From Photobacterium alginatilyticum (GTDB lineage Bacteria; Pseudomonadota; Gammaproteobacteria; Enterobacterales; Vibrionaceae), in the NCBI RefSeq assembly GCF_009910675.1, contig NZ_RSEJ01000036.1, positions 1-54,002 of the forward strand: a DNA stretch of 54,002 bases. Direction: 5' to 3'. The notes under the pieces are model-generated. The model was not told the DNA's origin. It was given only the letters and a program-made list of their open reading frames with translations, and did no database searches. Every line of letters begins with the position of its first letter. The stretch's first letter is position 1. A program made the translations under genes and the position numbers. Shown here one piece after another: positions 34,195 to 42,777 of this stretch.

Positions 34195-34222
34195 AAAAAA
34201 AGCCGCATGATGCGGCTTTTTA
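34195..34222. terminator. crp intrinsic terminator
   Basis: AGCCGCA-TGA-TGCGGCT is flanked by A's on the left and T's on the right, so it works in both directions. It lies 25 bases after the crp stop. Confidence 0.88.
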
Positions 34223-34247
34223 TCGTTTTGCTTTCCGGGTACCGGGT

Positions 34248-34880
34248 TTAGCGAGTACCGTAAACTACAATCGTTTTACCGTGTGCCGAAATGAGGTTCT
34301 GCTCTTCCAGCATCTTCAGGATACGACCGACAGTTTCACGTGAACAGCCGACAATCTGGCCGATTTCCTGACGCGTGATCTTGATCTGCATACCGTCAGG
34401 GTGAGTCATCGCATCAGGCTGCTTCGCAAGGTTCAGCAGTGTCTGGGCGATACGGCCTGTAACATCCAAGAATGCAAGATCACCTACTTTCTGGCTGGTC
34501 ACCTGTAGGCGGCTTGCCATCTGAGCAGATAGGCGCATCAGAATATCTGGGTTTACCTGAATTAGCTGACGGAATTTCTTGAAAGAAATCTCAGCGACTT
34601 CACAAGGTGTCTTCGCACGAACCCAAGCTGTACGTTCCTGACCTTCTTCGAACAGGCCTAGTTCACCGATGAAGTCACCCTGGTTTAGGTAAGACAGGAT
34701 CATTTCCTTGCCTTCTTCATCCTTGATCAATACGGCAACAGAACCTTTGACGATGTAGTAGAGCGTTTCTGCTTTCTCGCCCGCATGAATCAAAGTGCTC
34801 TTTGATGGGTACTTATGAATGTGGCAATGGGAAAGAAACCACTCTAGAGTTGGATCTGTTTGAGGTTTACCTGGAACCAT
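34248..34880 (-). CDS. crp: cAMP receptor protein
   Basis: CRP is the global cAMP-dependent regulator of carbon use, competence and, in vibrios, quorum-sensing and colonisation genes. The 210-residue protein starts MVPGKPQTDPTLEWFLSHCH and has the cyclic-nucleotide domain with GELGLFEEGQERTAWVRAKT (cAMP pocket), a dimerisation helix, and the C-terminal helix-turn-helix IGQIVGCSRETVGRILKMLE. It is nearly identical to other gammaproteobacterial CRPs. It is divergent from yhfA with a CRP site between. Confidence 0.98.
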   Translation of the reverse strand: MVPGKPQTDPTLEWFLSHCHIHKYPSKSTLIHAGEKAETLYYIVKGSVAVLIKDEEGKEMILSYLNQGDFIGELGLFEEGQERTAWVRAKTPCEVAEISFKKFRQLIQVNPDILMRLSAQMASRLQVTSQKVGDLAFLDVTGRIAQTLLNLAKQPDAMTHPDGMQIKITRQEIGQIVGCSRETVGRILKMLEEQNLISAHGKTIVVYGTR

Positions 34881-35087
34881 ATTACTAACTTCCTCTGCGT
34901 TTGTTGCCCAACAACGATATCCTTATTACTTGAAGCTGGGCCTAACAATAGAATTGTTCGCCGTCTAGGATATGCAGTCAACCGCTGGGCTGCAAGCTCA
35001 CGTGAATAATTAGTTCAGAGTTTATCTTTTTTCGGCGCGTATTTCTTGATATTGATCTATCTGAAAAGGGCATTTTGTAGTCATAAG

Positions 35088-35103
35088 TGTGCACATGATC
35101 ACA
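35088..35103. promoter_or_regulatory. CRP binding site between crp and yhfA
   Basis: TGTGC-ACATGA-TCACA matches the CRP consensus TGTGA-N6-TCACA at nine of ten positions. Its place between divergent crp and yhfA suggests CRP autoregulation, as in E. coli. Confidence 0.75.
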
Positions 35104-35152
35104 CCGTTGTGAGTTAGTGCCAAATACCCCTGTTTTAAGTAAGGAGAAAGCA

Positions 35153-35557
35153 ATGCAATCACGCGTGAAATGGGTCGAAGAGATGACCTTTCTGGGCCAG
35201 TCAAATTCTGGTCACAGCGTCGTAATGGACGGTAATGGGGGCGAAAAAGCACCAAGTCCGATGGAAATGGTACTCATGGCTGCGGGAGGGTGTAGTTCGG
35301 TCGATGTGGTCGATGGATTAAAGTCTGCCGGCCAGAAAATCACGGCCTGTGAAGCCCAGATTTCTTCCGAGCGCCGTGAGCAGGCTCCGCGTATTTTTAC
35401 TTCGGCAAACTTGCATTTTGTGGTTACGGGTCATGATTTGGACGAGGCTCTGGTCGAGAAAGTTGTTGCCGACTCGCTACAGAAGTATTGCTCGGTGTGC
35501 CTGATGCTGGGTGAGGGCGTGGAGATGACGCACTCCTACGAAGTCGTGAAGGCATAA
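35153..35557 (+). CDS. yhfA: OsmC/YhfA family protein
   Basis: The 134-residue protein belongs to the OsmC/Ohr fold, in which two cysteines act on hydroperoxides. Here cysteines lie in AAGGCSSVDVV (about residue 47) and KYCSVCLML (about 112 and 115), matching the family. It is the YhfA type found next to crp in E. coli. The ATG follows AAGGAGAAAG; an in-frame ATG 36 bases upstream lacks such a site. Its physiological substrate is unknown. Confidence 0.9.
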   Translation: MQSRVKWVEEMTFLGQSNSGHSVVMDGNGGEKAPSPMEMVLMAAGGCSSVDVVDGLKSAGQKITACEAQISSERREQAPRIFTSANLHFVVTGHDLDEALVEKVVADSLQKYCSVCLMLGEGVEMTHSYEVVKA

Positions 35558-35570
35558 GCGTAGCGTTAGA

Positions 35571-35630
35571 AGAGACGAGTATCGAGTAAGAGCGGAAAGT
35601 ACACTTCTCGCACCTCGTTACTCGACTCTT
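35571..35630. repeat. Large imperfect inverted repeat between yhfA and prkB
   Basis: Arms at about 35571-35600 and 35603-35630 are imperfectly complementary (AGAG-CGAGTA-CGAG against CTCG-TACTCG-CTCT). A long bulged stem could act as a terminator or mRNA 3' stabiliser for convergent yhfA and prkB. A palindromic short interspersed repeat is also possible. Confidence 0.5.
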
Positions 35631-35647
35631 GCTATTGGCCTTTGTTA

Positions 35648-36517
35648 TTACCCGATTTTACCCGTTTCGATTAATTGCTGGATCAGCGGTCGCATGATCA
35701 GTTCCATGGCAAAGCTCATTTTTCCGCCTGGTACCACCAGGGTATTGTGGCGCGACATAAACGATCCCTGGATCATTGACAGTAGATACGGGAAATCGAC
35801 ATTTTTGATCCCGCGAAAACGGATCACCACGAAGCTTTCATCCAGGCTGGGAATCGCCTTGGCACTGAGCGGGTTGGAGGTATCAACCGTTGGTACCCGC
35901 TGAAAGTTAATATGGGTACGGGAAAACTGCGGGGTAATGTAGTTGAGGTAGTCGTCCATTGAGCGAACGATCGACTCCATGACAGCTTCGCGGGAGTGTC
36001 CGCGATCCCGCGTATCCCGGACGATCTTCTGGATCCATTCAAGGTTCACAATCGGCACCATGCCGATGAGCAGATCGACATGCTGGGCGACATTGATCTC
36101 GCCGTCGACGACCCCGCCGTGCAGTCCCTCGTAGAACAGGACATCGGTATTTTCCGGCAGATCCTGCCACGGGGTGAAAGAGCCCGGCATTTGGTTGTAG
36201 GGAACGGCCTCGTCAAAGGTGTGCAGGTAGCGTCGGAACTGGCCACTGCCGTCATCGCCGTATTGACGGAAAAAGGTTTCTAGCTGGGCGAAGTCATTGG
36301 CCTGGGGACCAAAGTAGCTGATATGGCGCCCCTGTTCTTTGGCCTTGCGAATTTCGACATCCATTTCCGGACGAGTAAAGCGGTGAAAGCTGTCCCCTTC
36401 TAGCCAGGCGGCGTTAATGCTCATCATATTGAACATTTTACGAAAAGCTTCAGAGGTGGTGGAGGTGCCAGCACCCGAAGACCCTGTTACTGCAATAATT
36501 GGATGTTTTGCAGACAT
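35648..36517 (-). CDS. prkB: Phosphoribulokinase-like kinase PrkB
   Basis: The 289-residue P-loop kinase starts MSAKHPIIAVTGSSGAGTST with Walker A GSSGAGTST, followed by EGDSFHRFTR and FYEGLHGG. It is the PrkB (YhfQ-neighbour) family of gammaproteobacteria that resembles phosphoribulokinase but occurs without RuBisCO, so the true substrate is uncertain. The start was set at MSAKHP; an upstream ATG seven codons earlier is possible. It sits between yhfA and yheU as in E. coli. Confidence 0.92.
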   Translation of the reverse strand: MSAKHPIIAVTGSSGAGTSTTSEAFRKMFNMMSINAAWLEGDSFHRFTRPEMDVEIRKAKEQGRHISYFGPQANDFAQLETFFRQYGDDGSGQFRRYLHTFDEAVPYNQMPGSFTPWQDLPENTDVLFYEGLHGGVVDGEINVAQHVDLLIGMVPIVNLEWIQKIVRDTRDRGHSREAVMESIVRSMDDYLNYITPQFSRTHINFQRVPTVDTSNPLSAKAIPSLDESFVVIRFRGIKNVDFPYLLSMIQGSFMSRHNTLVVPGGKMSFAMELIMRPLIQQLIETGKIG

Positions 36518-36647
36518 GACAAACCCTGTCGTTAACATTAACGGAAAGAGTTATTAACAGGCTGGAGAGGGAAGGTCAAGTATAACTCGGGCTGCAAGGT
36601 GAAAAATGATACCGCGGCCCGGTATGGTTAACGGTTGTTGGTAAGGG

Positions 36648-36866
36648 TCAGGAGTGCAGATCTCGGCGCAGTTTGATATCGACCGATTCGTGCAGCTCGG
36701 AAAAGACAATTACGGCATCACCTGAGGCTAGCTGCTGGCGAACATGTTGCACTTTTTGCTCCATGGTCAGTTCACTTTCACCATAGTCGGTACCTTCGCG
36801 CAGAACGAAGTGCTCGATGAGGTTTGTCAGGGTCTCCGGATCGATCTCTTGCCAGGGAATAATCAT
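36648..36866 (-). CDS. yheU: UPF0270 family protein YheU
   Basis: The 72-residue protein MIIPWQEIDPETLTNLIEHF is clearly YheU, with the conserved REGTDYGESELTMEQKV segment. It is a small cytoplasmic protein of unknown function. It lies between prkB and yheT on the same strand, as in E. coli. Confidence 0.93.
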   Translation of the reverse strand: MIIPWQEIDPETLTNLIEHFVLREGTDYGESELTMEQKVQHVRQQLASGDAVIVFSELHESVDIKLRRDLHS

Positions 36867-36946
36867 AGCGGTGTTATCAGCATGTAAGACGGATAGCTGA
36901 TTATATTGTTAATTTCATAAATTGTAGAGCGCTAATATGGCCCCGC

Positions 36947-36985
36947 AACAGAGCTCTTTAACAGATCTCAGTAACAGAGCCAGAG
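36947..36985. repeat. Three degenerate 13-bp tandem repeats
   Basis: AACAGAGCTCTTT, AACAGATCTCAGT and AACAGAGCCAGAG follow one another between yheU and yheT. The AACAGA core is exact in all three; the rest varies. Confidence 0.4.
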
Positions 36986-37012
36986 TACTCCGCTTTTTCT
37001 CGTAACTCTTAC

Positions 37013-37984
37013 TTAGCCTTTGATTACTTTCTCAAACCATTCGGGAACGGTTTTTTCCAGCCAGAAGTCCGGATTGCGCAGCGAACCGCTGACAAAACCG
37101 ACGTGGCCACCGTATGGACTGAGATGGTAGTCGATATTCTCGGGCAGGGACTGGGTCGGAATAACGGCCGAGGTCATGAAAGGGTCATCGGCGGCATGGA
37201 TGATCCGCAGTGGTGTCTCTATGTTCTGAAGCTTGTTGATACCGCTACAGCGGCGGTAGTAATCGGCTGCATCTTCGAATCCGTGCAGTGGTGCGGTGAC
37301 CTGTTCGTCAAATTGCCATAGCGAGCGGATTTCTTCCACTTCGCTGGCTGCGATCGGCATCTTATCCGGCAGAGCTGCAATTTTACGGCTGAGGTTTTTT
37401 TTCATCGAGCCCAGCAGGTATTGCTGGTAGACCCGGGAAAAGCCCTGCTGGATCCGCTCCGAGCAGGAAGCCAGGTTCAGGGGCGGGGAGATGACCTGTG
37501 CTGCCGCAAGCTCTGACTGATGACTGGTTTCTGCCAGATAGTTCACCAGCATATTGCCGCCAAGCGATACACCGACGGCAAATAGCGGGGTGTCGGGAAA
37601 CTGCTGGCGTAACCACTTGATAAAGAATGCTGCATCTGTTGTTTCACCGGAGTGGTAGCCGCGGGCCTGGCGATTGATCTCGCCGCTGCAGCCGCGAAAA
37701 TGCATCATAACCCCGAGCCACCCCTGCTGGCTGGCGGCATACAGCAGTCCGTTGGCATAGGGGCTGTGAAAACTGCCTTCCAGGCCATGGAATAAAATCA
37801 TGATGGGTTTACTGGCCGGGTGCTGTGCTGCCGGGCCTGTCCAGGCCAGGTCGAGAAAGTCGCCGTCAGGGGTTTCTATCCGCTGCTCTACCGGAGTAAA
37901 TAGCGGCTTGCGGCGAATAAAGCGTGGCAGCAGTGTCTGTAAGTGGGCATTGCGTAACCCGTTAGCGGGTTCAAAGGGCATCAT
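37013..37984 (-). CDS. yheT: Alpha/beta hydrolase YheT
   Basis: The 323-residue protein belongs to the YheT/ABHD1-3 hydrolases. It shows NAHLQTLLPR near the start, FHGLEGSFHSPYANG (oxyanion region), HFRGCSGE, the nucleophile VGVSLGGNML (Ser about 142), and the catalytic histidine in YGGHVGFV. The substrate is unknown, probably an ester or acyl lipid. I chose the ATG at 37984, preceded by GAGGAG. The gene upstream on the same strand is a MocR regulator rather than a yheS neighbour as in E. coli. Confidence 0.9.
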   Translation of the reverse strand: MMPFEPANGLRNAHLQTLLPRFIRRKPLFTPVEQRIETPDGDFLDLAWTGPAAQHPASKPIMILFHGLEGSFHSPYANGLLYAASQQGWLGVMMHFRGCSGEINRQARGYHSGETTDAAFFIKWLRQQFPDTPLFAVGVSLGGNMLVNYLAETSHQSELAAAQVISPPLNLASCSERIQQGFSRVYQQYLLGSMKKNLSRKIAALPDKMPIAASEVEEIRSLWQFDEQVTAPLHGFEDAADYYRRCSGINKLQNIETPLRIIHAADDPFMTSAVIPTQSLPENIDYHLSPYGGHVGFVSGSLRNPDFWLEKTVPEWFEKVIKG

Positions 37985-38003
37985 CGGCAACTCCTCTTCC
38001 CGG

Positions 38004-39404
38004 TTACAGGGGAAAGTCATTCATGGGATCTTTTTTTAACAGCTCTGCCAATATAAGCAAGCCCTGTTCCAGTTTGCTATGGGTGAAGGGGGCGCTGATT
38101 GCAAGCCTGACAGCAGGCGGAATTGTCCCGCCCGGCGGGGTAAACATCTCGGCTGACTTTATGATCACGCCCTGTTGCTCGGCAGCCGAGACAAAGTCAC
38201 TGAGCCTCCAGTAGTCAGGCAGTGTCAGCCAGACATGAAAACTGTCCCGGGTATGCTGAATGGCAAAATCCCCCAGGTGCTGCTCCACCAACTGCTGGCG
38301 CTGGTTGATATCGTGGTGGATATCCTGCAGCACCCGGTCGGCATCCCCTTTGTGGATGAGTTCGCAGGCCAGCCCGGTGAGCAGGGGGCTGATCATCAGG
38401 CTGTGGTTGTGTAGTGCGGTGTTGAGCCGCTGTTGCAGGTTGAGCGGCACCTGGATATATCCCAAACGTAGCCCCGGAGCGAGGCATTTTGACAGCCCGC
38501 CGATATGGATGACCTGTTCCGGATCAAGGTTAACCATCGGGGCCGGGCGCTGCTGCGGCAGCAGACCGTTGACATCGTCTTCAACCAGCAACAGCTGGTA
38601 CTGGCGGCAGATCGCGAGGATGTCACGGCGGCGTTGTTCGCTCATGGTGGCGGTTGTCGGGTTTTGCAGCGTCGGTGTGCAATAGATCATTCTTGGTTGG
38701 TGCTGGCGGCAGGCCGCTTCGAGACTGGCAGGAATGATCCCCTCGTGATCAAGGGCAACAGGCTTGACGTTGACTTGCTGCTGCCTGGCGAGGCTCAGAA
38801 AACCGGGATAGGTGACCTGTTCGACCAGCACGGTGTCTCCCTGGCGGCAAAATGCAGACAGGATCAGCTGGGCGGCATGCTGCCCCCCCGAGGTGAAGTG
38901 CATACGCTCGGGGTCGATATTCAGGCCTTTGGTTTGCAGCCAGCGGGCAACGACGCTGCGATGGGCGCCCAGCCCCTGCGGATCGTGATATAGCATCATC
39001 TGGTTGAGTTGCTCGGGATGGCGGGACAAGTTTTCCATGGCTTGCTTGAGCATCCCGGCACGGTCAATACACGGGGGAATATTGTGGCCGAGGTTGCAGG
39101 CCTCTTCTTCCTGGGCGGAGTAGTTGTAGACCCAGCTCGGTGCATCCTGCTGGCAGACAAACGTACCGGCTCCCACCTTTGCCTCTACCAGCTCTCGCCG
39201 TTCTGCCTCGGCATAGGCCCGGGTGACAGTGCCTACGGTAACCTTCAGCTGATCGGCGAGGGCGCGATGGGTTGGCAGCTTGTGCCCGGCAGGCAGTTCG
39301 CCTGAAGTGATTTGCTGCTCGATGGCATCGGCGATCTGGCGATAGAGGGGCTCGGCCTTGTGATCGTCCGTCGAGGCTGTGAGTGCAATATTCATGATTG
39401 TCAT
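38004..39404 (-). CDS. MocR-type GntR/aminotransferase regulator
   Basis: The 466-residue protein has an N-terminal GntR winged helix (LPTHRALADQLKVTVGTVTRAYAEAE, about residues 42-67). A fold type I PLP aminotransferase-like domain follows, with GGQHAAQLILSAF, YCTPTLQNPTTATMS, VEDDVNG and the PLP lysine in HIGGLSKCLAPGLRLG. MocR proteins sense amino acids or vitamin B6 forms and control divergent genes. Here the divergent gene is a LysE exporter, and a perfect palindrome lies between. The start is uncertain: ATGs at 39404 and 39395 both lack a good Shine-Dalgarno. The ligand is unknown, perhaps the amino acid exported. Confidence 0.88.
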   Translation of the reverse strand: MTIMNIALTASTDDHKAEPLYRQIADAIEQQITSGELPAGHKLPTHRALADQLKVTVGTVTRAYAEAERRELVEAKVGAGTFVCQQDAPSWVYNYSAQEEEACNLGHNIPPCIDRAGMLKQAMENLSRHPEQLNQMMLYHDPQGLGAHRSVVARWLQTKGLNIDPERMHFTSGGQHAAQLILSAFCRQGDTVLVEQVTYPGFLSLARQQQVNVKPVALDHEGIIPASLEAACRQHQPRMIYCTPTLQNPTTATMSEQRRRDILAICRQYQLLLVEDDVNGLLPQQRPAPMVNLDPEQVIHIGGLSKCLAPGLRLGYIQVPLNLQQRLNTALHNHSLMISPLLTGLACELIHKGDADRVLQDIHHDINQRQQLVEQHLGDFAIQHTRDSFHVWLTLPDYWRLSDFVSAAEQQGVIIKSAEMFTPPGGTIPPAVRLAISAPFTHSKLEQGLLILAELLKKDPMNDFPL

Positions 39405-39490
39405 GGTGACAATAAACCTTTTGATCTCAATTAATCTCACTGTTAGGGTTCATTTTGAGTGTTAAATCGTGTCAAAGCAATATTAACTTG

Positions 39491-39510
39491 AAATTGTATC
39501 GGTACAATTT
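39491..39510. promoter_or_regulatory. Perfect palindrome, putative MocR operator
   Basis: AAATTGTATCGGTACAATTT has 8-base arms around TCGG. It lies 22 bp before the lysE-family GTG and 87 bp before the regulator start. GTATCGGTAC-like cores are typical for GntR/MocR regulators. Its place just upstream of the ribosome binding site suggests control of the exporter promoter. Confidence 0.6.
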
Positions 39511-39531
39511 TAATCAAGGAGGAGTTCTACC

Positions 39532-40131
39532 GTGTGGGAGTGGCAATTTATTATTTCTCTGTCTGCGTTTGCAGCCACGATGACCGGGACGCCGGGACCG
39601 AACAATTTAATGGTCACGGCATCGGGCGCTAATTTTGGCTATTGGCGGACTCTGCCCCATATGATGGGGATAGGGCTGGGGCTGGTATCGATGATAGTCC
39701 TGGTGGCGGCAGGACTCGGGGTGGTATTTACCCGCTTTCCGCTATTACATGAGCTGCTTCGCTGGTGCGGCAGTGTTTATCTGCTGTATTTGGCCTGGAA
39801 GATTGCCACGGCCAGTTCCGCTCCCCGGGTCGAACAGCAAAACAGTCAGCCGATGACGTTCTGGGCGGCGGCGATGTTCCAGTACGTCAATCCGAAAGCC
39901 TGGATGATGTCCGTGACGGCGATCAGTACCTTCACGGTAGCCGGGGAGCTCTACTGGCAATCAGCGACACTTGTTGCCGGGGTATTTTTCCTGATCTGCT
40001 TCCCGAGTGTCTCTGTCTGGGCTGGCTTTGGGTCTGTGATTGGACGCTGGCTGCACAGCAGCAGAGCACGTCGGGTATTCAACGGCGTAATGGGCGCGCT
40101 GACGGCAGGTTGTGTGGTAATGATTTGGTAG
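39532..40131 (+). CDS. LysE/RhtB family amino acid exporter
   Basis: The 199-residue inner-membrane protein has about six hydrophobic segments and the family motif GTPGPNNLMVTASGANFG near residue 18. LysE/RhtB proteins expel amino acids or related metabolites using the proton gradient. A GTG start is indicated by AGGAGG eight bases upstream. It is divergent from a MocR regulator, a common pair in which the regulator senses the exported compound. Substrate is not predictable from sequence. Confidence 0.9.
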   Translation: MWEWQFIISLSAFAATMTGTPGPNNLMVTASGANFGYWRTLPHMMGIGLGLVSMIVLVAAGLGVVFTRFPLLHELLRWCGSVYLLYLAWKIATASSAPRVEQQNSQPMTFWAAAMFQYVNPKAWMMSVTAISTFTVAGELYWQSATLVAGVFFLICFPSVSVWAGFGSVIGRWLHSSRARRVFNGVMGALTAGCVVMIW

Positions 40132-40146
40132 AAGGCGATGTTGGTA

Positions 40147-40611
40147 CTACTTGGCCTGAAGGTGAGACAGCTGCGAGGAGGCACCAAGTTGCTGGCAGTA
40201 ACGGGCCAGATTGTTGCTTGTTACTGTCCCTGCAGCAGGGGTCGGTACAGGCAGTAAAAGGTTAAGCTGCTTGAGCAGTGCATGCTGCTGGTTTTTCTCC
40301 AATTCAAGCTCGAAACTGAGCAATTGCTGGTAGCCTGCTTGGTCCAGCTGGGGTTTTAGCTGCTGGCGCATGGTGCGGTATTGTTGCAGTTGCTTGTCGC
40401 TGACGACAAGGCTGGCTGTCAGGGCATGGATTTGCTGATCGGCCAGCTCAATATGCAGGGTATCCAGCCAATGCAGCAGCAGGGCAAGGTTCACATTGCC
40501 CTGATAGGTATTCTGCAGTGTCAGGCAGGCTTGTTTGATGCCAGCCCGAGCATAATAGCTCAGGCTGAACTGCCAAAAATCCTCTGCCGAGAGTGCAGCG
40601 GGGCGGGGCAT
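40147..40611 (-). CDS. TIGR02444 family protein
   Basis: The 154-residue protein begins MPRPAALSAEDFWQFSLSYY and continues with KQACLTLQNTYQGNVNLALLLHWL, which I recognise as the TIGR02444/DUF2390 family of gammaproteobacteria. It is largely helical; the function is unknown. The ATG lies two bases after the yheS stop codon (TAATAATG), so translation is likely coupled to yheS. That linkage to an ABC-F protein is also seen in other vibrios as far as I recall. The C-terminal Gln-rich region is degenerate. Confidence 0.8.
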   Translation of the reverse strand: MPRPAALSAEDFWQFSLSYYARAGIKQACLTLQNTYQGNVNLALLLHWLDTLHIELADQQIHALTASLVVSDKQLQQYRTMRQQLKPQLDQAGYQQLLSFELELEKNQQHALLKQLNLLLPVPTPAAGTVTSNNLARYCQQLGASSQLSHLQAK

Positions 40612-40613
40612 TA

Positions 40614-42539
40614 TTAGCTGTTGCCCTGGAACTGGGCTTCCATTGCTTCCAGCTCTTCCTGCAGCTCCATCCATTCCATCTCAATCTCTTCCAGTGATGA
40701 CTTGGCATCCCCCTGACGCTTGAGCTGTTCGTTCAGGCGAACTTTGTTCTCGGCATCGTAAATTGCCGGATCGGACAGCTCGGTTTCGGCCTGTGACACT
40801 TCAGCGGCAAGTTTCTCCATTTGCTTGTCCAGCTTATCGATATTTTTGCGCAATGGTGCCGTTTGTTTGCGGAACTCGGCTTCCAGGCGTTTTTGCTCCT
40901 TGCGGGAGGCTGCACTGTTGTCTTTGGTGGTTTCTGGCTTGGCTGCCTGTTGTTCCCGACGTTCGTTGCGCTGCTGTTCGGTAAGCCACTTATGGTAGTC
41001 ATTCAGATCACCGTCGAACGGCATTACCTGGCGGTCATGGACCAGATATAGATCATCGGTGGTGGCACGCAGCAGGTAGCGGTCGTGGCTGACGATGACC
41101 ATGGCCCCTTCGTAAGACTGCAGGGCCAGTGTCAGTGCCTGACGCATGTCCAAATCCAGGTGGTTGGTCGGTTCATCGAGCAGCAACAGGTTCGGGCGCT
41201 GCCATACAATAAGTGCCAGTACCAGGCGGGCTTTTTCGCCGCCCGAGAACGGGCCGACTTTATCGAGGGCTTTGTCACCGACAAAACCGAAGCTGCCGAG
41301 ATAGTCCCGAAGCTGCTGTTCGGTGGCCTGCGGGGCAATACGCGCCAGATGCTGAACCGGCGTGTCATCAAGCCGCAGGGTCTCAAGCTGGTGCTGGGCA
41401 AAGTAGCCGATCTTGACGCCTTGCGAATAGGTCAAGTCGCCAGCCTGGGCCGGTAGTTCGCCAGACAGTAGCTTGATTAGGGTCGACTTACCGGCACCGT
41501 TCCGCCCTAGCAGGCCGATGCGGCTGCCCGGAACAAGGTTGAGGCGAATTTTTTCCAGGATCAGGTTGTCACCGTAACCGGCTGCGACCTCATCCATCAT
41601 CATGATCGGGTTGGGCAGGGCAGATGGCTCGCGAAACTCGAAGCTGAACGGGTTATCAAACTGGGCCGGCAGCACCTTCTCCATTCGCTCCAGTGCCTTG
41701 ATACGGCTCTGTGCCTGACGGGCTTTGCTGGCCTTGTAGCGGAAGCGGTCGATATACGACTGCATGTGCGACATTTGTTTCTGCTGCTTCTGGTACATGG
41801 CCTGCTGCAACACCAGTTTTTCTGCACGCTGGTTTTCAAACGACGAATAGTTACCGGTGTAGCTGTTCAGGGTCTGGTTTTCGATATGGATGATGCGGCC
41901 GACGACCGGATCAAGAAAGTCACGGTCGTGGGAGATCAGTACCAGGGTGCCACGATAGTTCTGGAGCCATTTTTCCAGCCACATTACGGCATCCAGATCC
42001 AGGTGGTTGGTCGGTTCATCGAGCAGCAGCAGATCGGAGCGGCAAAGCAGGGCCTGGGCAAGGTTCAGGCGCATCCGCCAGCCACCGGAGAACTGGGTCA
42101 GGTTCCATTGCATCTGCTCCTGGGAAAACCCCAGGCCATCAAGCAACTCGGCGGCTCGGGCATTGATACTGTAGCCGCCGATGGTATCAAGCTTGCCGTG
42201 TAACTCGGCGACTTTGTTGCCGTCGTTGGCTTGCTCAGCCGCGGCTAAGTCTTGCTCTAGCTGGCGGTATTCGCGGTCGCCGTCGATCACATACTCAATC
42301 GCACTACGCTCCAGTGCCGGGGTCTCCTGGGCGACCCAGGCCAGCTCCCAGTTGGCAGGAAACTGGCAGGTGCCTGCATCTACACTTAATTCACCTTTCA
42401 GTAAGGCAAATAAGGTAGATTTACCACAGCCGTTTTTGCCTACCAGACCGACCTTGTCGCCGGGATGGATGGTGGCAGTGGCGTTCTCGAGAAGGGCTTT
42501 ACCGCCTCGTAGTAGCTGAATGTCCGAAAAGGTAATCAT
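40614..42539 (-). CDS. yheS: ABC-F family ATPase YheS
   Basis: The 641-residue protein has two ABC domains with Walker A GLVGKNGCGKST and GLLGRNGAGKST, signatures FSGGWRMRL and FSGGEKARL, and two LLLLDEPTNHLDLD Walker B motifs. It lacks membrane segments and ends in a charged coiled coil (about 530-641). ABC-F proteins act on the ribosome E-site to relieve stalls or confer antibiotic tolerance; YheS in E. coli is one of four paralogues. The start MITFSDIQLLRGGK aligns with E. coli. It is divergent from kefG. Confidence 0.95.
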   Translation of the reverse strand: MITFSDIQLLRGGKALLENATATIHPGDKVGLVGKNGCGKSTLFALLKGELSVDAGTCQFPANWELAWVAQETPALERSAIEYVIDGDREYRQLEQDLAAAEQANDGNKVAELHGKLDTIGGYSINARAAELLDGLGFSQEQMQWNLTQFSGGWRMRLNLAQALLCRSDLLLLDEPTNHLDLDAVMWLEKWLQNYRGTLVLISHDRDFLDPVVGRIIHIENQTLNSYTGNYSSFENQRAEKLVLQQAMYQKQQKQMSHMQSYIDRFRYKASKARQAQSRIKALERMEKVLPAQFDNPFSFEFREPSALPNPIMMMDEVAAGYGDNLILEKIRLNLVPGSRIGLLGRNGAGKSTLIKLLSGELPAQAGDLTYSQGVKIGYFAQHQLETLRLDDTPVQHLARIAPQATEQQLRDYLGSFGFVGDKALDKVGPFSGGEKARLVLALIVWQRPNLLLLDEPTNHLDLDMRQALTLALQSYEGAMVIVSHDRYLLRATTDDLYLVHDRQVMPFDGDLNDYHKWLTEQQRNERREQQAAKPETTKDNSAASRKEQKRLEAEFRKQTAPLRKNIDKLDKQMEKLAAEVSQAETELSDPAIYDAENKVRLNEQLKRQGDAKSSLEEIEMEWMELQEELEAMEAQFQGNS

Positions 42540-42777
42540 CGACAGTGTCGGGGTAGCCCCGCTCCGCAAAATAAAGTGCACGAAATGAGCGGCAGTCTAT
42601 ACCAAACGGCCTCTGACTGCTAACTCGATGATAATCGTCGGGCTATATTGAGAAAGATGCGGTTATGAATTGAGATTCAGGTGATCCGCTGCCGGTACAA
42701 TTATGTATGATGTGTATAGAAATCATGATAGACGTTGCGCCTGAGGGAATAATCCGCAGGTTATTGTAAGGGACACT

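Noticed and set aside
35648..36517. Calvin-cycle phosphoribulokinase
   Set aside because: No other Calvin-cycle gene is present; the neighbours match the E. coli prkB locus, whose product is a kinase of uncertain substrate.
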